From positions 1 through 47,904 of the forward strand of contig NZ_LAPT01000087.1 in NCBI RefSeq assembly GCF_003194385.1: DNA of 47,904 bases, given 5' to 3'. The translations under genes were made by a program, and so were the position numbers. The DNA is from Pokkaliibacter plantistimulans. GTDB taxonomy: Bacteria; Pseudomonadota; Gammaproteobacteria; Pseudomonadales; Balneatricaceae. Within the stretch, counting starts at the first letter, position 1. Each line of letters opens with the position of its first letter. The notes under the pieces are model-generated. The model saw only the letters and a program-made list of their open reading frames with translations, was not told the DNA's origin and did not search any database. Shown here piece after piece: positions 35,279 to 42,986 of the stretch.

Positions 35279-36567
35279 GCGGCCTCCCGGTGGGCATCGT
35301 TGGCAGCCACCACGAGGCGCTGAATCGACGACTTATTGAACTGGAAAGACAGCAGCGCAGAGGCCTGATAGCGCGTCATACCGAAGTCGGCGCGCAGCGC
35401 CTGCGGCAGATACTGCAGTTGCTTCGCGGTCGGCGGCTCGTTCAGCCAGCGCCGGGTCTTGTGCGCAGAGTCTGCCGACTCGCGGTCATTCAGCCAGTCA
35501 TCGGCTTTGGCCATGCAGACGGTGCGGTCTCCGACGGCCAGCAAGCGTGGCTGCAGATCCTTGCCACCGCCCACGGCGTGCCAGCGCCCATTCAGGAAGA
35601 ACACGCCACCCCAGGCGTTGAAGCCGGTGGCCATCAGTGCATCGTCGCAGCCGAACAGGTCGCACCAGCGGAAGTTGGAGCGCTTGAGCAGATCGATCTC
35701 GGTCATCACGAAATCGGCCAGTGCATCACCGTCCTCGGTGGTCTCGTTCTCCCAGACGAATCCGCACAGCGGGCATTCGCGGCAGCCGAGCGGGATGGTG
35801 GCTTCACAGGACGGGCAGTCCTTGGTGGGCGCTTCACCGTGATGCTGGTGCCCGTCGAGGTTGACGTCCTGCTCCAAGGAACCGTGCATCAAGGTGGCGG
35901 TGCCGAAGTCCAGCACCACGCAGTCGGTCTTGATGACGACTGGATGCTCCGCTGGGTCGATGGTGCGCAGGCCGCGCCCGATCATCTGGGTCAGCGTCGA
36001 TTTGTGCGAGCTAGGTCGCAGCAGAACAACACACGACGTAGGCGTGAAGTCGTAGCCCTCCGTGAGCACGGCCACATTGACGACCACCTGTGCGGCGCCG
36101 GACTCGTACTCGGCCAGTCGTGCCTTTCGCTCTGCGTCTGAGAGCTCGCCATGCACGATCACGGCAGACACCCCGGCATCCTGAAAGGCCTGGCGCACAC
36201 ATTCGGCATGGGCGACGGTCGAGCAGAACACGATCGTCTTGCGCTCGCCGGCATTCTCCCGCCAATGACGGATCACGGCATCGAAGTGGGCCTGGCTGAA
36301 CGGCTGGTCGTCGCGCAGCGCCGGGTTCGGACCGCCGATGTACACCGCGAAGTCACGACACTCCTGCCAGGTGCGCGGGCGGATCGTGTCACCGGCCCAG
36401 CCCTCGACAGCCAGATCTCCAGCTTCAAGGTCGAAGAAAAGCGTGGCAGTGGGTTTCAGCGTCCAGAGCTGTGACGTTTTGCCGATGCCGCTCTTGCCGA
36501 CGAGCACGCCTTTCACGCCACGGCGCTCGGCCAGGCGCTGGTCTGCAGTAATGATGGGGAGGCTCAT
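35275..36567 (-). CDS. Chimera of phage AAA_24 ATP-binding protein and DEAD-helicase C-terminal half
   Basis: 430 residues in two parts. Residues 1 to about 97 match the phage AAA_24 nucleotide-binding protein (GKSGIGKT at 24-31, FFDLEAGDLAVEGW). From about 98 the sequence continues as the second helicase domain of a DEAD/DEAH enzyme (KTIVFCSTVAHAECV, motif V-like LTEGYDFT, motif VI MIGRGLRT) plus a zinc knuckle (CPSC...CRECPLCGF) and a C-terminal tail. The helicase lacks motifs I and II, and the AAA_24 part lacks its own C-terminal half. The join is in frame. A deletion between two neighbouring early genes explains it. Activity is doubtful. Confidence 0.75.
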   Translation of the reverse strand: MSLPIITADQRLAERRGVKGVLVGKSGIGKTSQLWTLKPTATLFFDLEAGDLAVEGWAGDTIRPRTWQECRDFAVYIGGPNPALRDDQPFSQAHFDAVIRHWRENAGERKTIVFCSTVAHAECVRQAFQDAGVSAVIVHGELSDAERKARLAEYESGAAQVVVNVAVLTEGYDFTPTSCVVLLRPSSHKSTLTQMIGRGLRTIDPAEHPVVIKTDCVVLDFGTATLMHGSLEQDVNLDGHQHHGEAPTKDCPSCEATIPLGCRECPLCGFVWENETTEDGDALADFVMTEIDLLKRSNFRWCDLFGCDDALMATGFNAWGGVFFLNGRWHAVGGGKDLQPRLLAVGDRTVCMAKADDWLNDRESADSAHKTRRWLNEPPTAKQLQYLPQALRADFGMTRYQASALLSFQFNKSSIQRLVVAANDAHREAA

Positions 36568-36878
36568 TTGCCGGCCTCCTCGGCGCTGATGTTGGCGAAC
36601 GCGTCAGCGACGGTGGTCACGCCGAGTGCGCCGCGCTTGCGGGCCATTTCGTACAGGTCGCGCAGACCGCCCAGACGGCGATGGATCAGACGGGACTCCG
36701 ACTCCATGCCCTGGATCGCGAATGCCAGGTCATCGATAGTGGCGTCTTCGAGGCGACGCACGACTTCGTCGGGGCGATTGCCGTCCAGTGCCGGAATGCG
36801 GATGTTTTCCGGCAGATCCCGGAGATACAGTTCCGGCTGCTTGCGCAGCAGTTCGAGCAGCGAAGGTTTGGTTTTCAT
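36564..36878 (-). CDS. Small phage early protein, unknown
   Basis: 104 residues from the ATG at 36878. Helical, with LLELLRKQPELYLRDLPENIRIPALDGNRPDEVVRRLEDATIDDLAFAIQGM. This protein type is found beside AAA_24 genes in related prophages; no role is known to me. Its stop overlaps the next gene's start by four bases. Confidence 0.6.
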   Translation of the reverse strand: MKTKPSLLELLRKQPELYLRDLPENIRIPALDGNRPDEVVRRLEDATIDDLAFAIQGMESESRLIHRRLGGLRDLYEMARKRGALGVTTVADAFANISAEEAGK

Positions 36879-36883
36879 GGCGA

Positions 36884-37354
36884 TTACTCCTGAAGCAGAA
36901 CGAGACGAAAGCCCGGCTTGCCGGTCTTGAGGGTGCGTGCCGGAGCGAAGGCGCTCTTGAGCGACTCGGGCCACGCGTTGAACTTGGTTTCCGAGATCCG
37001 GTAGCTGATCTCCACGTACTCGGACGGGTCGTCACCATTGGCGGCGATGCGCTGGCTGATCTCGGCGAGCCGCTTCTGGTCCCAGTCGACTTTCTTGGGC
37101 AGATCGGCGGAGATGCGGACGTGCCCGTCGTCGAAATAGACGACGCCGGTGTCCTTGCCTGCTGCCAGGCGGAGCTGGTGGGCGCGGTCGGCGTACTTGA
37201 GGTCCAGTGCGCGATCGACGTGCTCGACGATCGCCTTGGCAGCAGCCAGAAGATCAGCCGCGTCGTTCTTGAGCTGGAACAGCGACTCGCTGCCAAGGGC
37301 GGCGAGCTCGCCGGCTGGGGTGGTAAGGACTTCGTCGGGGGAAATGCGGTTCAC
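36884..37354 (-). CDS. Phage early protein, unknown
   Basis: 156 residues. The start is a GTG at 37354 that overlaps the stop of the HTH gene (GTGA). The protein begins with a helical coil (FQLKNDAADLLAAAKAIVEHVDRALDLKYADRAHQLR) followed by a more charged part (KKVDWDQKRLAEISQRIAAN...). It is usually found with the AAA_24 protein in this phage type. Function is not known. Confidence 0.6.
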   Translation of the reverse strand: MNRISPDEVLTTPAGELAALGSESLFQLKNDAADLLAAAKAIVEHVDRALDLKYADRAHQLRLAAGKDTGVVYFDDGHVRISADLPKKVDWDQKRLAEISQRIAANGDDPSEYVEISYRISETKFNAWPESLKSAFAPARTLKTGKPGFRLVLLQE

Positions 37355-37563
37355 AGTGCACCTCCCGCATTGACGCGTTCGGAGGTGCTCTTGCGCAGGC
37401 TCTCGGCCTCGTAGGCTTCGATGTCCTCGATGCGATACGCGACGCGGCCTTGCAGCTTCAAAAATACTGGGCCGATTCCCTCGGAACGCCAGCGCTCAAG
37501 CGTGGCTTCGCTGACTCCCCAGCGTTCGGCCAGTTGGCCTTGGTTCAGATGTTTGACACTCAC
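37351..37563 (-). CDS. Excisionase/AlpA-like helix-turn-helix protein
   Basis: 70 residues from a GTG at 37563, with AAGGAG 7 bases upstream. The HTH LNQGQLAERWGVSEATLERWRSEGIGPVFLKLQGRVAYRIEDIEAYE has the MerR/AlpA form found in small excisionases and phage regulators. It is the first gene of the shortened early operon running left from here. It likely regulates its own promoter or excision. Confidence 0.75.
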   Translation of the reverse strand: MSVKHLNQGQLAERWGVSEATLERWRSEGIGPVFLKLQGRVAYRIEDIEAYEAESLRKSTSERVNAGGAL

Positions 37564-37694
37564 GATGCACTCCTTCTGGTTGTTGCGAATTCGTGAGGTC
37601 AGTTTCGAAGTCGGCCTGTGCGGGCGTCTGCCGCCGCCATGTACGGGCGGATGTACGGGCGCAGCTTCTGAGGGGAAAAGCGGAGGCCAGAAAG

Positions 37695-37717
37695 CAAAAA
37701 ACCGCCCGAAGGCGGTT
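37695..37717 (-). terminator. Rho-independent terminator of the 392/334-residue operon
   Basis: On the minus strand a 7-bp stem (aaccgcc / ggcggtt, loop ttcg) is followed by a run of T. It comes 28 bp after the stop at 37746 and separates the cargo pair from the phage early operon. Confidence 0.75.
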
Positions 37718-37745
37718 GTGCGTAGTGCTGCCAACTGGTGGCAGG

Positions 37746-38750
37746 TCAATCGCGGCGGAAGCCATACTTCCCCTTTTCAGGGTTGTCGATGTAGTCCTCC
37801 CAGTCGGTGTTGCCACTGAACAGGTTCTGCATGCGCTGACTGCGCGCCGTCTTCTTGTCGGCATAGGCGGCGTCGAGAATTTCAGCGGCTGAGAGAATCC
37901 ACCTGTCGTTGATGGCCTGCTCGAACATGTAGCGGACTGCCGCAGCCTGACGCTCGCCCTTGATCGTCCAGGGCTTGGTCTTGGTGCGGATGGTCAGCGT
38001 GTTGGTGTACTCGTCAAAGTGCACCGGCAACACGGGGCGGATCGCGCCATCGGGTGGCGCGGCCAAGATGCGATGCAGCAGATCCATGTCGATGCATGGC
38101 GTCGCGACATAGTCGACGATTGCTTCTCGAAGCGACGCGAAGCGGTAGCTGCGAGGCGGGCGAACAAACTGCGGCAACACACCGCCAGACGACAAAATCA
38201 GACCCTGGTCAGGAAGACCTGTCTGGCCGAAGTGGCGGAATACCTCTTCGACGGAGTGCGTCAAGCCGCGAACGAGCCAGACGTCTGTCAGCGCGGGGCC
38301 GATTCTTGCCTTCCCCAAATGCCAGAGGGCATCGTCCAGCAGCGGCGCATCGATCCCTTTTCGCAGAGCCTGCGCGATACCCAGGAGGTCGGCGATGGCG
38401 CTCAGGATTCCAGCTGGCCGAACGCTGTAGACGGCGACTTCAGCGGCGGGAACAAATTTCCACCGAAAAGTCTCAGGGCAGCGGTAGCGATATCGATCAG
38501 CTTGGTCATCTTCAGTCAGGTCGACTTGAATGAGATCGTCATCAAGCGATGCTGGGTAGCTCCCCGCGTAGCCGACGCAGTCGGTCCACTGCTCCAGCAG
38601 CTTCTGCGTCAATGACGTCCGACCAAGGACTTTCCACCCAGGCACCCCACGAAGCCGCTGTCCGTCGCCGTCGGCAATCGGCTGCCCAGACCGTTCGAAC
38701 AGGTCAATCAGATCAAGCAGCGACTGCGTCTGCAGGGGCTTCGACGACAT
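37746..38750 (-). CDS. Hypothetical protein, second gene of the phase-variable pair
   Basis: 334 residues, mostly soluble, with no membrane segment. I do not recognise the family. Visible parts: an N-terminal helical block (LLDLIDLFERSGQPIADGDGQRLRGVPGW), a central region (GLILSSGGVLPQFVRPPRSYRFASLREAIVDY) and a C-terminal part with a possible winged-helix (GERQAAAVRYMFEQAINDRWILSAAEILDAAY) ending in GNTDWEDYIDNPEKGKYGFRRD, as in proteins that bind DNA. Its start lies 38 bases inside the preceding gene, so the two are cotranslated and probably form one system. A terminator follows it. Confidence 0.6.
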   Translation of the reverse strand: MSSKPLQTQSLLDLIDLFERSGQPIADGDGQRLRGVPGWKVLGRTSLTQKLLEQWTDCVGYAGSYPASLDDDLIQVDLTEDDQADRYRYRCPETFRWKFVPAAEVAVYSVRPAGILSAIADLLGIAQALRKGIDAPLLDDALWHLGKARIGPALTDVWLVRGLTHSVEEVFRHFGQTGLPDQGLILSSGGVLPQFVRPPRSYRFASLREAIVDYVATPCIDMDLLHRILAAPPDGAIRPVLPVHFDEYTNTLTIRTKTKPWTIKGERQAAAVRYMFEQAINDRWILSAAEILDAAYADKKTARSQRMQNLFSGNTDWEDYIDNPEKGKYGFRRD

Positions 38751-39891
38751 CGCCGATCTCCTTCACCAGATGCCATTTGGCCAGCAGTCGGTCGCACAGC
38801 GCCCGGTCCTTTTCCCGCTTGGTCTTGATGTTGCACTTGTTGTCGTCGCGCAGGATCACGGTGATCGTCCGTGCGCGGTCCTTACCGACCTTTTTCAGCT
38901 TGATGGACAGCTTGGCGTAGTTGAGGTGGTGATCGCGGAAGTCGAAGGCGGGGCCGATCAACGACCGGGCGGCCGCATAGATGTCATCGACGTCCTTGGT
39001 CCAGATCTTCACCAGGAGCGACCGCCCATTTCCGGCGGCGTAACCGAGCTCGACCACCTTGACGAACGCTACCGGCTCGCCGGACAAGTCGAAATTTCGC
39101 GGCGCCGCCAAGCTCTGGTAGTCGTATTGCTTGAGCGGGATCTTCTCGCCGGTGATGGGCGATTGCAGCAGGGTGTCGGCCACGATGCGCGCCAACGCTT
39201 CCCGGCCCGCCGTATCTTTCGACAGCACCTCCAGGTGCCCATTGGCCGGCTCGTAAGTGATGTGCGAAGACACTGCCCGAACCACTTCCTGGGGCACCAG
39301 TTCGCTGGCCTGCACGCAGTCGATGATTTCCGGTGGGCGGTTGTGATGGATGCTGATCTGGTATAGATCCACGTCCTCGCCGGTCTGCGTGTCGGGCCGC
39401 AGACGCTTGAAAATCTGGATCGCGACCGCGTCATCGGAGCACCCGAGTTGTTGGGCGACGGTCTGGTGGAACGCCGCCTTGGCCGCTGCGTCGTCGAGTA
39501 CCGCCAGGTTGGCAGGTGCCATGAATCCGGAGTAGCAGGAGGCACTTTGCCGGAATACGTCGGCCTGTCGGGCGTTGAGGGCTTCCTCAAAGATCACGGG
39601 TTCATGGACGTGCAGCCACAGCGCCCGCTCGTACTGGTTCGGAATCGCTGCGAAGGTTTCCCGGGCGGCGTCATCGAAGATGTCGTCCTTGAAGCCGTCG
39701 ATGACGTCCTGGCCGGCGCCGTCCGACAGCAGCACGATCCGTTCGGCCACTTCTTCGATCCGCTGCCGCTCGCCCACCCCAAGAGCCGCGAGCACAGCCT
39801 CCATCTGTTGACGCTGTTCTTTCTTGGGCTTCTTGGCGTCCGCATCCGGCATGGCCAGGCCGAATTCATCCACCATAAATTCACGGAACAC
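38713..39891 (-). CDS. Hypothetical protein, repeat-shifted first gene of the pair
   Basis: The open frame gives 392 residues from a GTG at 39891. The likely natural start is the ATG at 39977 (SD GAGG, 9 bases before), but between them lies a heptanucleotide repeat (39896-39943) that shifts the frame: 86 bases separate the two codons. With the present repeat number, translation from 39977 ends at 39594 after 127 residues. One more or two fewer units would join MNDAENLSKLL... to PPAVFREFMVDEFGLAMPDA.... No family is recognised. The middle includes CYSGFMAPANLAVLDDAAAK and HNRPPEIIDCVQA, and the C-terminal third is basic. It is cotranslated with the 334-residue protein. It lies between phage early genes and the repressor region. 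Confidence 0.65.
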   Translation of the reverse strand: MFREFMVDEFGLAMPDADAKKPKKEQRQQMEAVLAALGVGERQRIEEVAERIVLLSDGAGQDVIDGFKDDIFDDAARETFAAIPNQYERALWLHVHEPVIFEEALNARQADVFRQSASCYSGFMAPANLAVLDDAAAKAAFHQTVAQQLGCSDDAVAIQIFKRLRPDTQTGEDVDLYQISIHHNRPPEIIDCVQASELVPQEVVRAVSSHITYEPANGHLEVLSKDTAGREALARIVADTLLQSPITGEKIPLKQYDYQSLAAPRNFDLSGEPVAFVKVVELGYAAGNGRSLLVKIWTKDVDDIYAAARSLIGPAFDFRDHHLNYAKLSIKLKKVGKDRARTITVILRDDNKCNIKTKREKDRALCDRLLAKWHLVKEIGDVVEAPADAVAA

Positions 39892-39895
39892 CGCC

Positions 39896-39943
39896 GGTGG
39901 CAGGTGGCAGGTGGCAGGTGGCAGGTGGCAGGTGGCAGGTGGC
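39896..39943. repeat. Heptanucleotide tandem repeat (GGTGGCA), 6 units plus 6 bases
   Basis: Six perfect copies of ggtggca and a partial seventh lie within the 5' coding part of the 392-residue gene, read there as the periodic peptide PPATCHL. Seven bases per unit change the reading frame on every gain or loss. Only two imperfect units would be needed by the unexpanded gene. Slipped-strand changes in such repeats are the classical basis of phase variation. Confidence 0.9.
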
Positions 39944-40059
39944 CCAGGAGCTTGCTCAGGTTTTCTGCATCGTTCATCTACATACCCCTCAAAGGTTTGG
40001 ATCGGCTTGGTATCAGCCTCGACGGCCCCTTCTTCTTGTTGGGGTGTGCAGACCGATGG

Positions 40060-40134
40060 CGTTCGGTGTACCGAACGATTCAGATTGTCGCGGAGCGGTT
40101 AGGGGTTTGTCAAGCAGGTACGAAATCGTTCGGC
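40060..40134. promoter_or_regulatory. Operator sites between the pair operon and the XRE/ImmA operon
   Basis: A palindrome cgttcggtgtaccgaacg (40060-40077) is followed by a half-site in opposite orientation, cgttcgg at 40127-40133, so ccgaacgatt occurs on the + strand at 40071-40080 and in inverted form near 40124-40134. Two inverted sites between divergent genes resemble the repressor operators of prophages. The XRE protein at 40176 is the likely binder. -10-like sequence TATTAT lies at 40142-40147. Confidence 0.55.
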
Positions 40135-40175
40135 GTAGTGGTATTATTTTCGGATTGAAGCCAACAAATGAGGAA

Positions 40176-40502
40176 ATGCCAGTGCCATCGCCCCTGGGGG
40201 ACAAGATCCGCGCACTGCGGAAGCAAAAGAAGCTCAGCCTGGAACAGTTGGCCGAACTGACCGACTCCAGCAAGAGCTACATCTGGGAACTGGAAAACAA
40301 AGACGACCCAAAGCCATCGGCCGAGAAGATCGGCAAGATCGCTGCCGTCCTCGAGGTCACCTCGGAGTTTCTGCTGACCGAGTCGGCAACCACCCCGGAC
40401 GAGGAAGTGCTCGATGAGGCCTTCTTCCGTAAGTACAAAAACATGTCCGAGCCGGACAAGAAGAAGATCCGCAAGATCCTCGATGCCTGGGAAGATGAAT
40501 GA
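40176..40502 (+). CDS. XRE-family transcriptional regulator
   Basis: 108 residues. The N-terminal HTH (LGDKIRALRKQKKLSLEQLAELTDSSKSYIWELENKDDPKPSAEKIGKIAAVLEVTSEFLLT, about 7-66) is a clear XRE/Cro-CI fold; the short C-terminal helix ends in KKIRKILDAWEDE. The ATG at 40176 follows GAGG. It overlaps the ImmA/IrrE gene by four bases. In mobile elements such pairs form a switch: the peptidase cuts the repressor after DNA damage or other signals. It likely represses the two divergent operons through the palindrome at 40060. Confidence 0.88.
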   Translation: MPVPSPLGDKIRALRKQKKLSLEQLAELTDSSKSYIWELENKDDPKPSAEKIGKIAAVLEVTSEFLLTESATTPDEEVLDEAFFRKYKNMSEPDKKKIRKILDAWEDE

Positions 40503-41410
40503 CGGACGCGAAAAAGCCCATGGCCGAGGCCAACCGCATCTCGTCGATGCTCAACACGGTTCTCGGTGCGGATCGCTTTCCAGTCAAGGTTGACGAACTG
40601 GCGCTGGAGTATTCCCGCCAGTGTTTTTCGGACTCGCCGATCGACACGGTTCGGGGCGAGGATCTGGAAGGTTTCGATGGTCTACTGAAGGCCAACAAGG
40701 CGCGCTCGAAGTGGCTGGTCCTCTACAACAGCGCCACCCCGTCGGAAGGCAGAAAGCGCTTCACGATTGCACATGAGTTCGGCCACTACATCCTGCACCG
40801 TCACCAGCAAGACCTTTTCGAGTGCGGCGACGGCGACATCGAAACGGGCGACAACAACGAACGCGACATCGAGGCAGAGGCAGATCTGTTCGCCTCGACT
40901 TTGCTGATGCCGCTGGACGACTTCCGGCGCCAGGTCGACGGGCAACCGATCAGCTTCGATCTGCTGGGTCACTGCGCCGACCGCTATGGGGTATCGCTGA
41001 CGGCTGCCGCCTTGCGCTGGACCGAGATCGCTCCCAAGCGCGCCATACTGGTGGCCAGCCGCGACGATCACATGCTGTGGGCCAAGTCGAACAAGGCGGC
41101 GCTCAGGTCTGGCGCCTACTTCGCGACGCGCAAGAACACCATCGAGCTGCCGCACGATGCGTTGGCGCACAGCTACAACGCCTTTGACATGGCCGACAGC
41201 CGAACGGGGCGCGCCCAGTCCTGGTTTTCCCGGGAGCCTGCCAGCATGCCGATCACGGAGATGACACGCGTCGCGGGTCAGTACGACTACACGCTGACCT
41301 TGCTACTGCTGCCCGAGGCCGAGTGGCAGGGAGCTCGGCACGATGATGAGGAACCGGAGGAAGACACCTACGACCGCTTCATCCGCAACGGCCAGTACCC
41401 GGTGCGGTAG
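40499..41410 (+). CDS. ImmA/IrrE-family metallopeptidase
   Basis: 303 residues. The zinc-protease signature HEFGH (92-96), in FTIAHEFGHYILH, is followed by the third-ligand region ERDIEAEADLFASTLLMP (about 120-138), as in ImmA and IrrE. Such enzymes cleave the partner repressor encoded upstream and so induce the element. Start and previous stop overlap (ATGA). The C-terminal part (about 200-303) is an extension also present in many stand-alone phage-defence and toxin-antitoxin forms. Confidence 0.88.
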   Translation: MTDAKKPMAEANRISSMLNTVLGADRFPVKVDELALEYSRQCFSDSPIDTVRGEDLEGFDGLLKANKARSKWLVLYNSATPSEGRKRFTIAHEFGHYILHRHQQDLFECGDGDIETGDNNERDIEAEADLFASTLLMPLDDFRRQVDGQPISFDLLGHCADRYGVSLTAAALRWTEIAPKRAILVASRDDHMLWAKSNKAALRSGAYFATRKNTIELPHDALAHSYNAFDMADSRTGRAQSWFSREPASMPITEMTRVAGQYDYTLTLLLLPEAEWQGARHDDEEPEEDTYDRFIRNGQYPVR

Positions 41411-41427
41411 CTTATGGTGGATCGATC

Positions 41428-42642
41428 ATGAGCGCCCACAAGTGGCAATTCGCTTCCCGTTTTCGCCGGCATGCCTTTGGCTGGCGGTCCGACACGCCGG
41501 TGCAGCGGATCAAGGAAGCCATCACGGAGATCAAGCAGGTCGCCCGCAAGGAGCCTGTAATCGCGGCTGAGGGCGCCATTATCCTGCTAGAAAAGCTCTC
41601 GCCGGCGCTGGAACAGGTGGACAGTTCATCGGGGGCACTGGGTTCGGCCGTCAACAAGGCCATCGATACCCTGGTGCCCATCATCGTCAAGGCTGACGTC
41701 GAGCCGAAGCTGCGAGAACGCTGGCTCGAACGCTTGTGGCAAGCGCTGCAGGACGACGAGATGCCCTACATCGAACTGCTCGGCGATTACTGGGGCGAGT
41801 TGTGCGTGACGCCGGAGCTGGCCTCGCACTGGGCCGATGAGTTTTTGCCGGTCGTCGAGAGCGTGTGGAGCCCGAAGGCTTCCGGACATGGATTCTTCAA
41901 AGGCACCAGCGCTTGCCTGGCATCAATGTTCGCGGCGGGTCGCTACCAGGATTTGCTGGCACTGCTCGACAAGGCACGGTTCAAGTGGTGGCACGATCGG
42001 CGCTGGGGTGTGAAGGCATTGGCAGCGATGGGCAGGAAGGCCGAGGCGATCCGATACGCCGAGGAGTCGCGCGGTCTCAATGATCCTGGCTGGCAGATTG
42101 CCGAGGCCTGCGAAGAGATCCTGTTGTCCTCTGGTTTGCTCGACGAGGCTTACCGCCGCTATGCCATCGAGGCAAATCAGGGCGCAACGAACCTGGCGAC
42201 GTTTCGCGCCATTGCCAAGAAGTATTCCCACAAACAGCCAGATGAGATTCTGCGCGACCTGATTGCCAACACGCCTGGCGCCGAGGGTAAATGGTTCGCG
42301 GCGGCGAAAGACGCGGGGCTCTTCGCAGTGGCTGCTGAGTTGGCAGCACGCAGCCCGACCGATCCGCGCACGCTGACGCGCGCTGCCCGTGACTACGCCG
42401 AGAAGCAGCCAGCATTCGCGCTCGCCGCAGGTCTTGCTGCGTTGCGCTGGATCTCTCTCGGCTATGGCTACGACATCACCGGCGCTGATGTGCTCGATGC
42501 TTATTCGGCAGTCACGCAGGCGGCAGGGAACGCAGGTGTTCCAGCCCAACAGATCAACGAGCAAATCCGAGACATGCTTGCCAGTACCCCGCTCGGCAAT
42601 TCGTTGATGAAGACCATCCTCGCCCGTCATCTGGCGAACTAA
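41428..42642 (+). CDS. Hypothetical helical-repeat protein
   Basis: 404 residues, soluble, built of alanine-rich helix pairs that look like TPR or HEAT repeats (for example LLALLDKARFKWWHDRRWGVKALAAMGRKAEAIRYAEESRG and ILLSSGLLDEAYRRYAIEANQGATNLATFRAIAKKY). No catalytic motif is visible. It follows the XRE/ImmA pair by 17 bp on the same strand, so it is probably regulated by the same switch. No function can be named. Similar genes occur in integrative elements. Confidence 0.65.
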   Translation: MSAHKWQFASRFRRHAFGWRSDTPVQRIKEAITEIKQVARKEPVIAAEGAIILLEKLSPALEQVDSSSGALGSAVNKAIDTLVPIIVKADVEPKLRERWLERLWQALQDDEMPYIELLGDYWGELCVTPELASHWADEFLPVVESVWSPKASGHGFFKGTSACLASMFAAGRYQDLLALLDKARFKWWHDRRWGVKALAAMGRKAEAIRYAEESRGLNDPGWQIAEACEEILLSSGLLDEAYRRYAIEANQGATNLATFRAIAKKYSHKQPDEILRDLIANTPGAEGKWFAAAKDAGLFAVAAELAARSPTDPRTLTRAARDYAEKQPAFALAAGLAALRWISLGYGYDITGADVLDAYSAVTQAAGNAGVPAQQINEQIRDMLASTPLGNSLMKTILARHLAN

Positions 42643-42767
42643 AAGGGACCTGCTTTTCGCAGCAACCCGCATCGGTTCGCACGACTCCGAAACTCCCTCA
42701 TGGTGTCGGCAGCAGTCCATCCGGACAATTTCACTGCATGTGAGTTTGACCGAGAGGACCGCCACCG

Positions 42768-42986
42768 ATGCATCAAATCAACCATCTACCACCGGAGCGG
42801 ATGACGCCGGAACAGCGTCGCCACGAGATCGCGTCGTTGCTGGCCAATGGCCTGGCACGCCTGCGTATCACCGGCACAGAACAGTCCGCAAACAGGGCCG
42901 AAGCGAGCGGGTTTGAGCTTGGCTTCTCTGGCAACCAGCGCGTTCATACAGACCCCGTCAACAAGACAACTACGGAGTCGAAATGA
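42768..42986 (+). CDS. Small protein of the recombinase operon
   Basis: 72 residues, hydrophilic. A family of small proteins that precede DUF2924 and recombinase genes in phage-like islands shows the same pattern (PERMTPEQRRHEIASLLANGLARLR). GAGAGGA lies upstream of the ATG. The stop overlaps the DUF2924 start by four bases. Bases 42643-42767 before it hold no gene and probably a promoter. Confidence 0.6.
   Translation: MHQINHLPPERMTPEQRRHEIASLLANGLARLRITGTEQSANRAEASGFELGFSGNQRVHTDPVNKTTTESK

Noticed and set aside
39896-39943. CRISPR-like short direct repeats
   Set aside because: The unit is 7 bp with no spacers; it is a simple tandem repeat inside a coding region.
39897-40502. A longer reading of the XRE gene starting within the heptanucleotide repeat
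   Set aside because: The upstream part translates the repeat and the operator region and has no ribosome binding site; the ATG at 40176 follows GAGG and starts exactly at the HTH domain.
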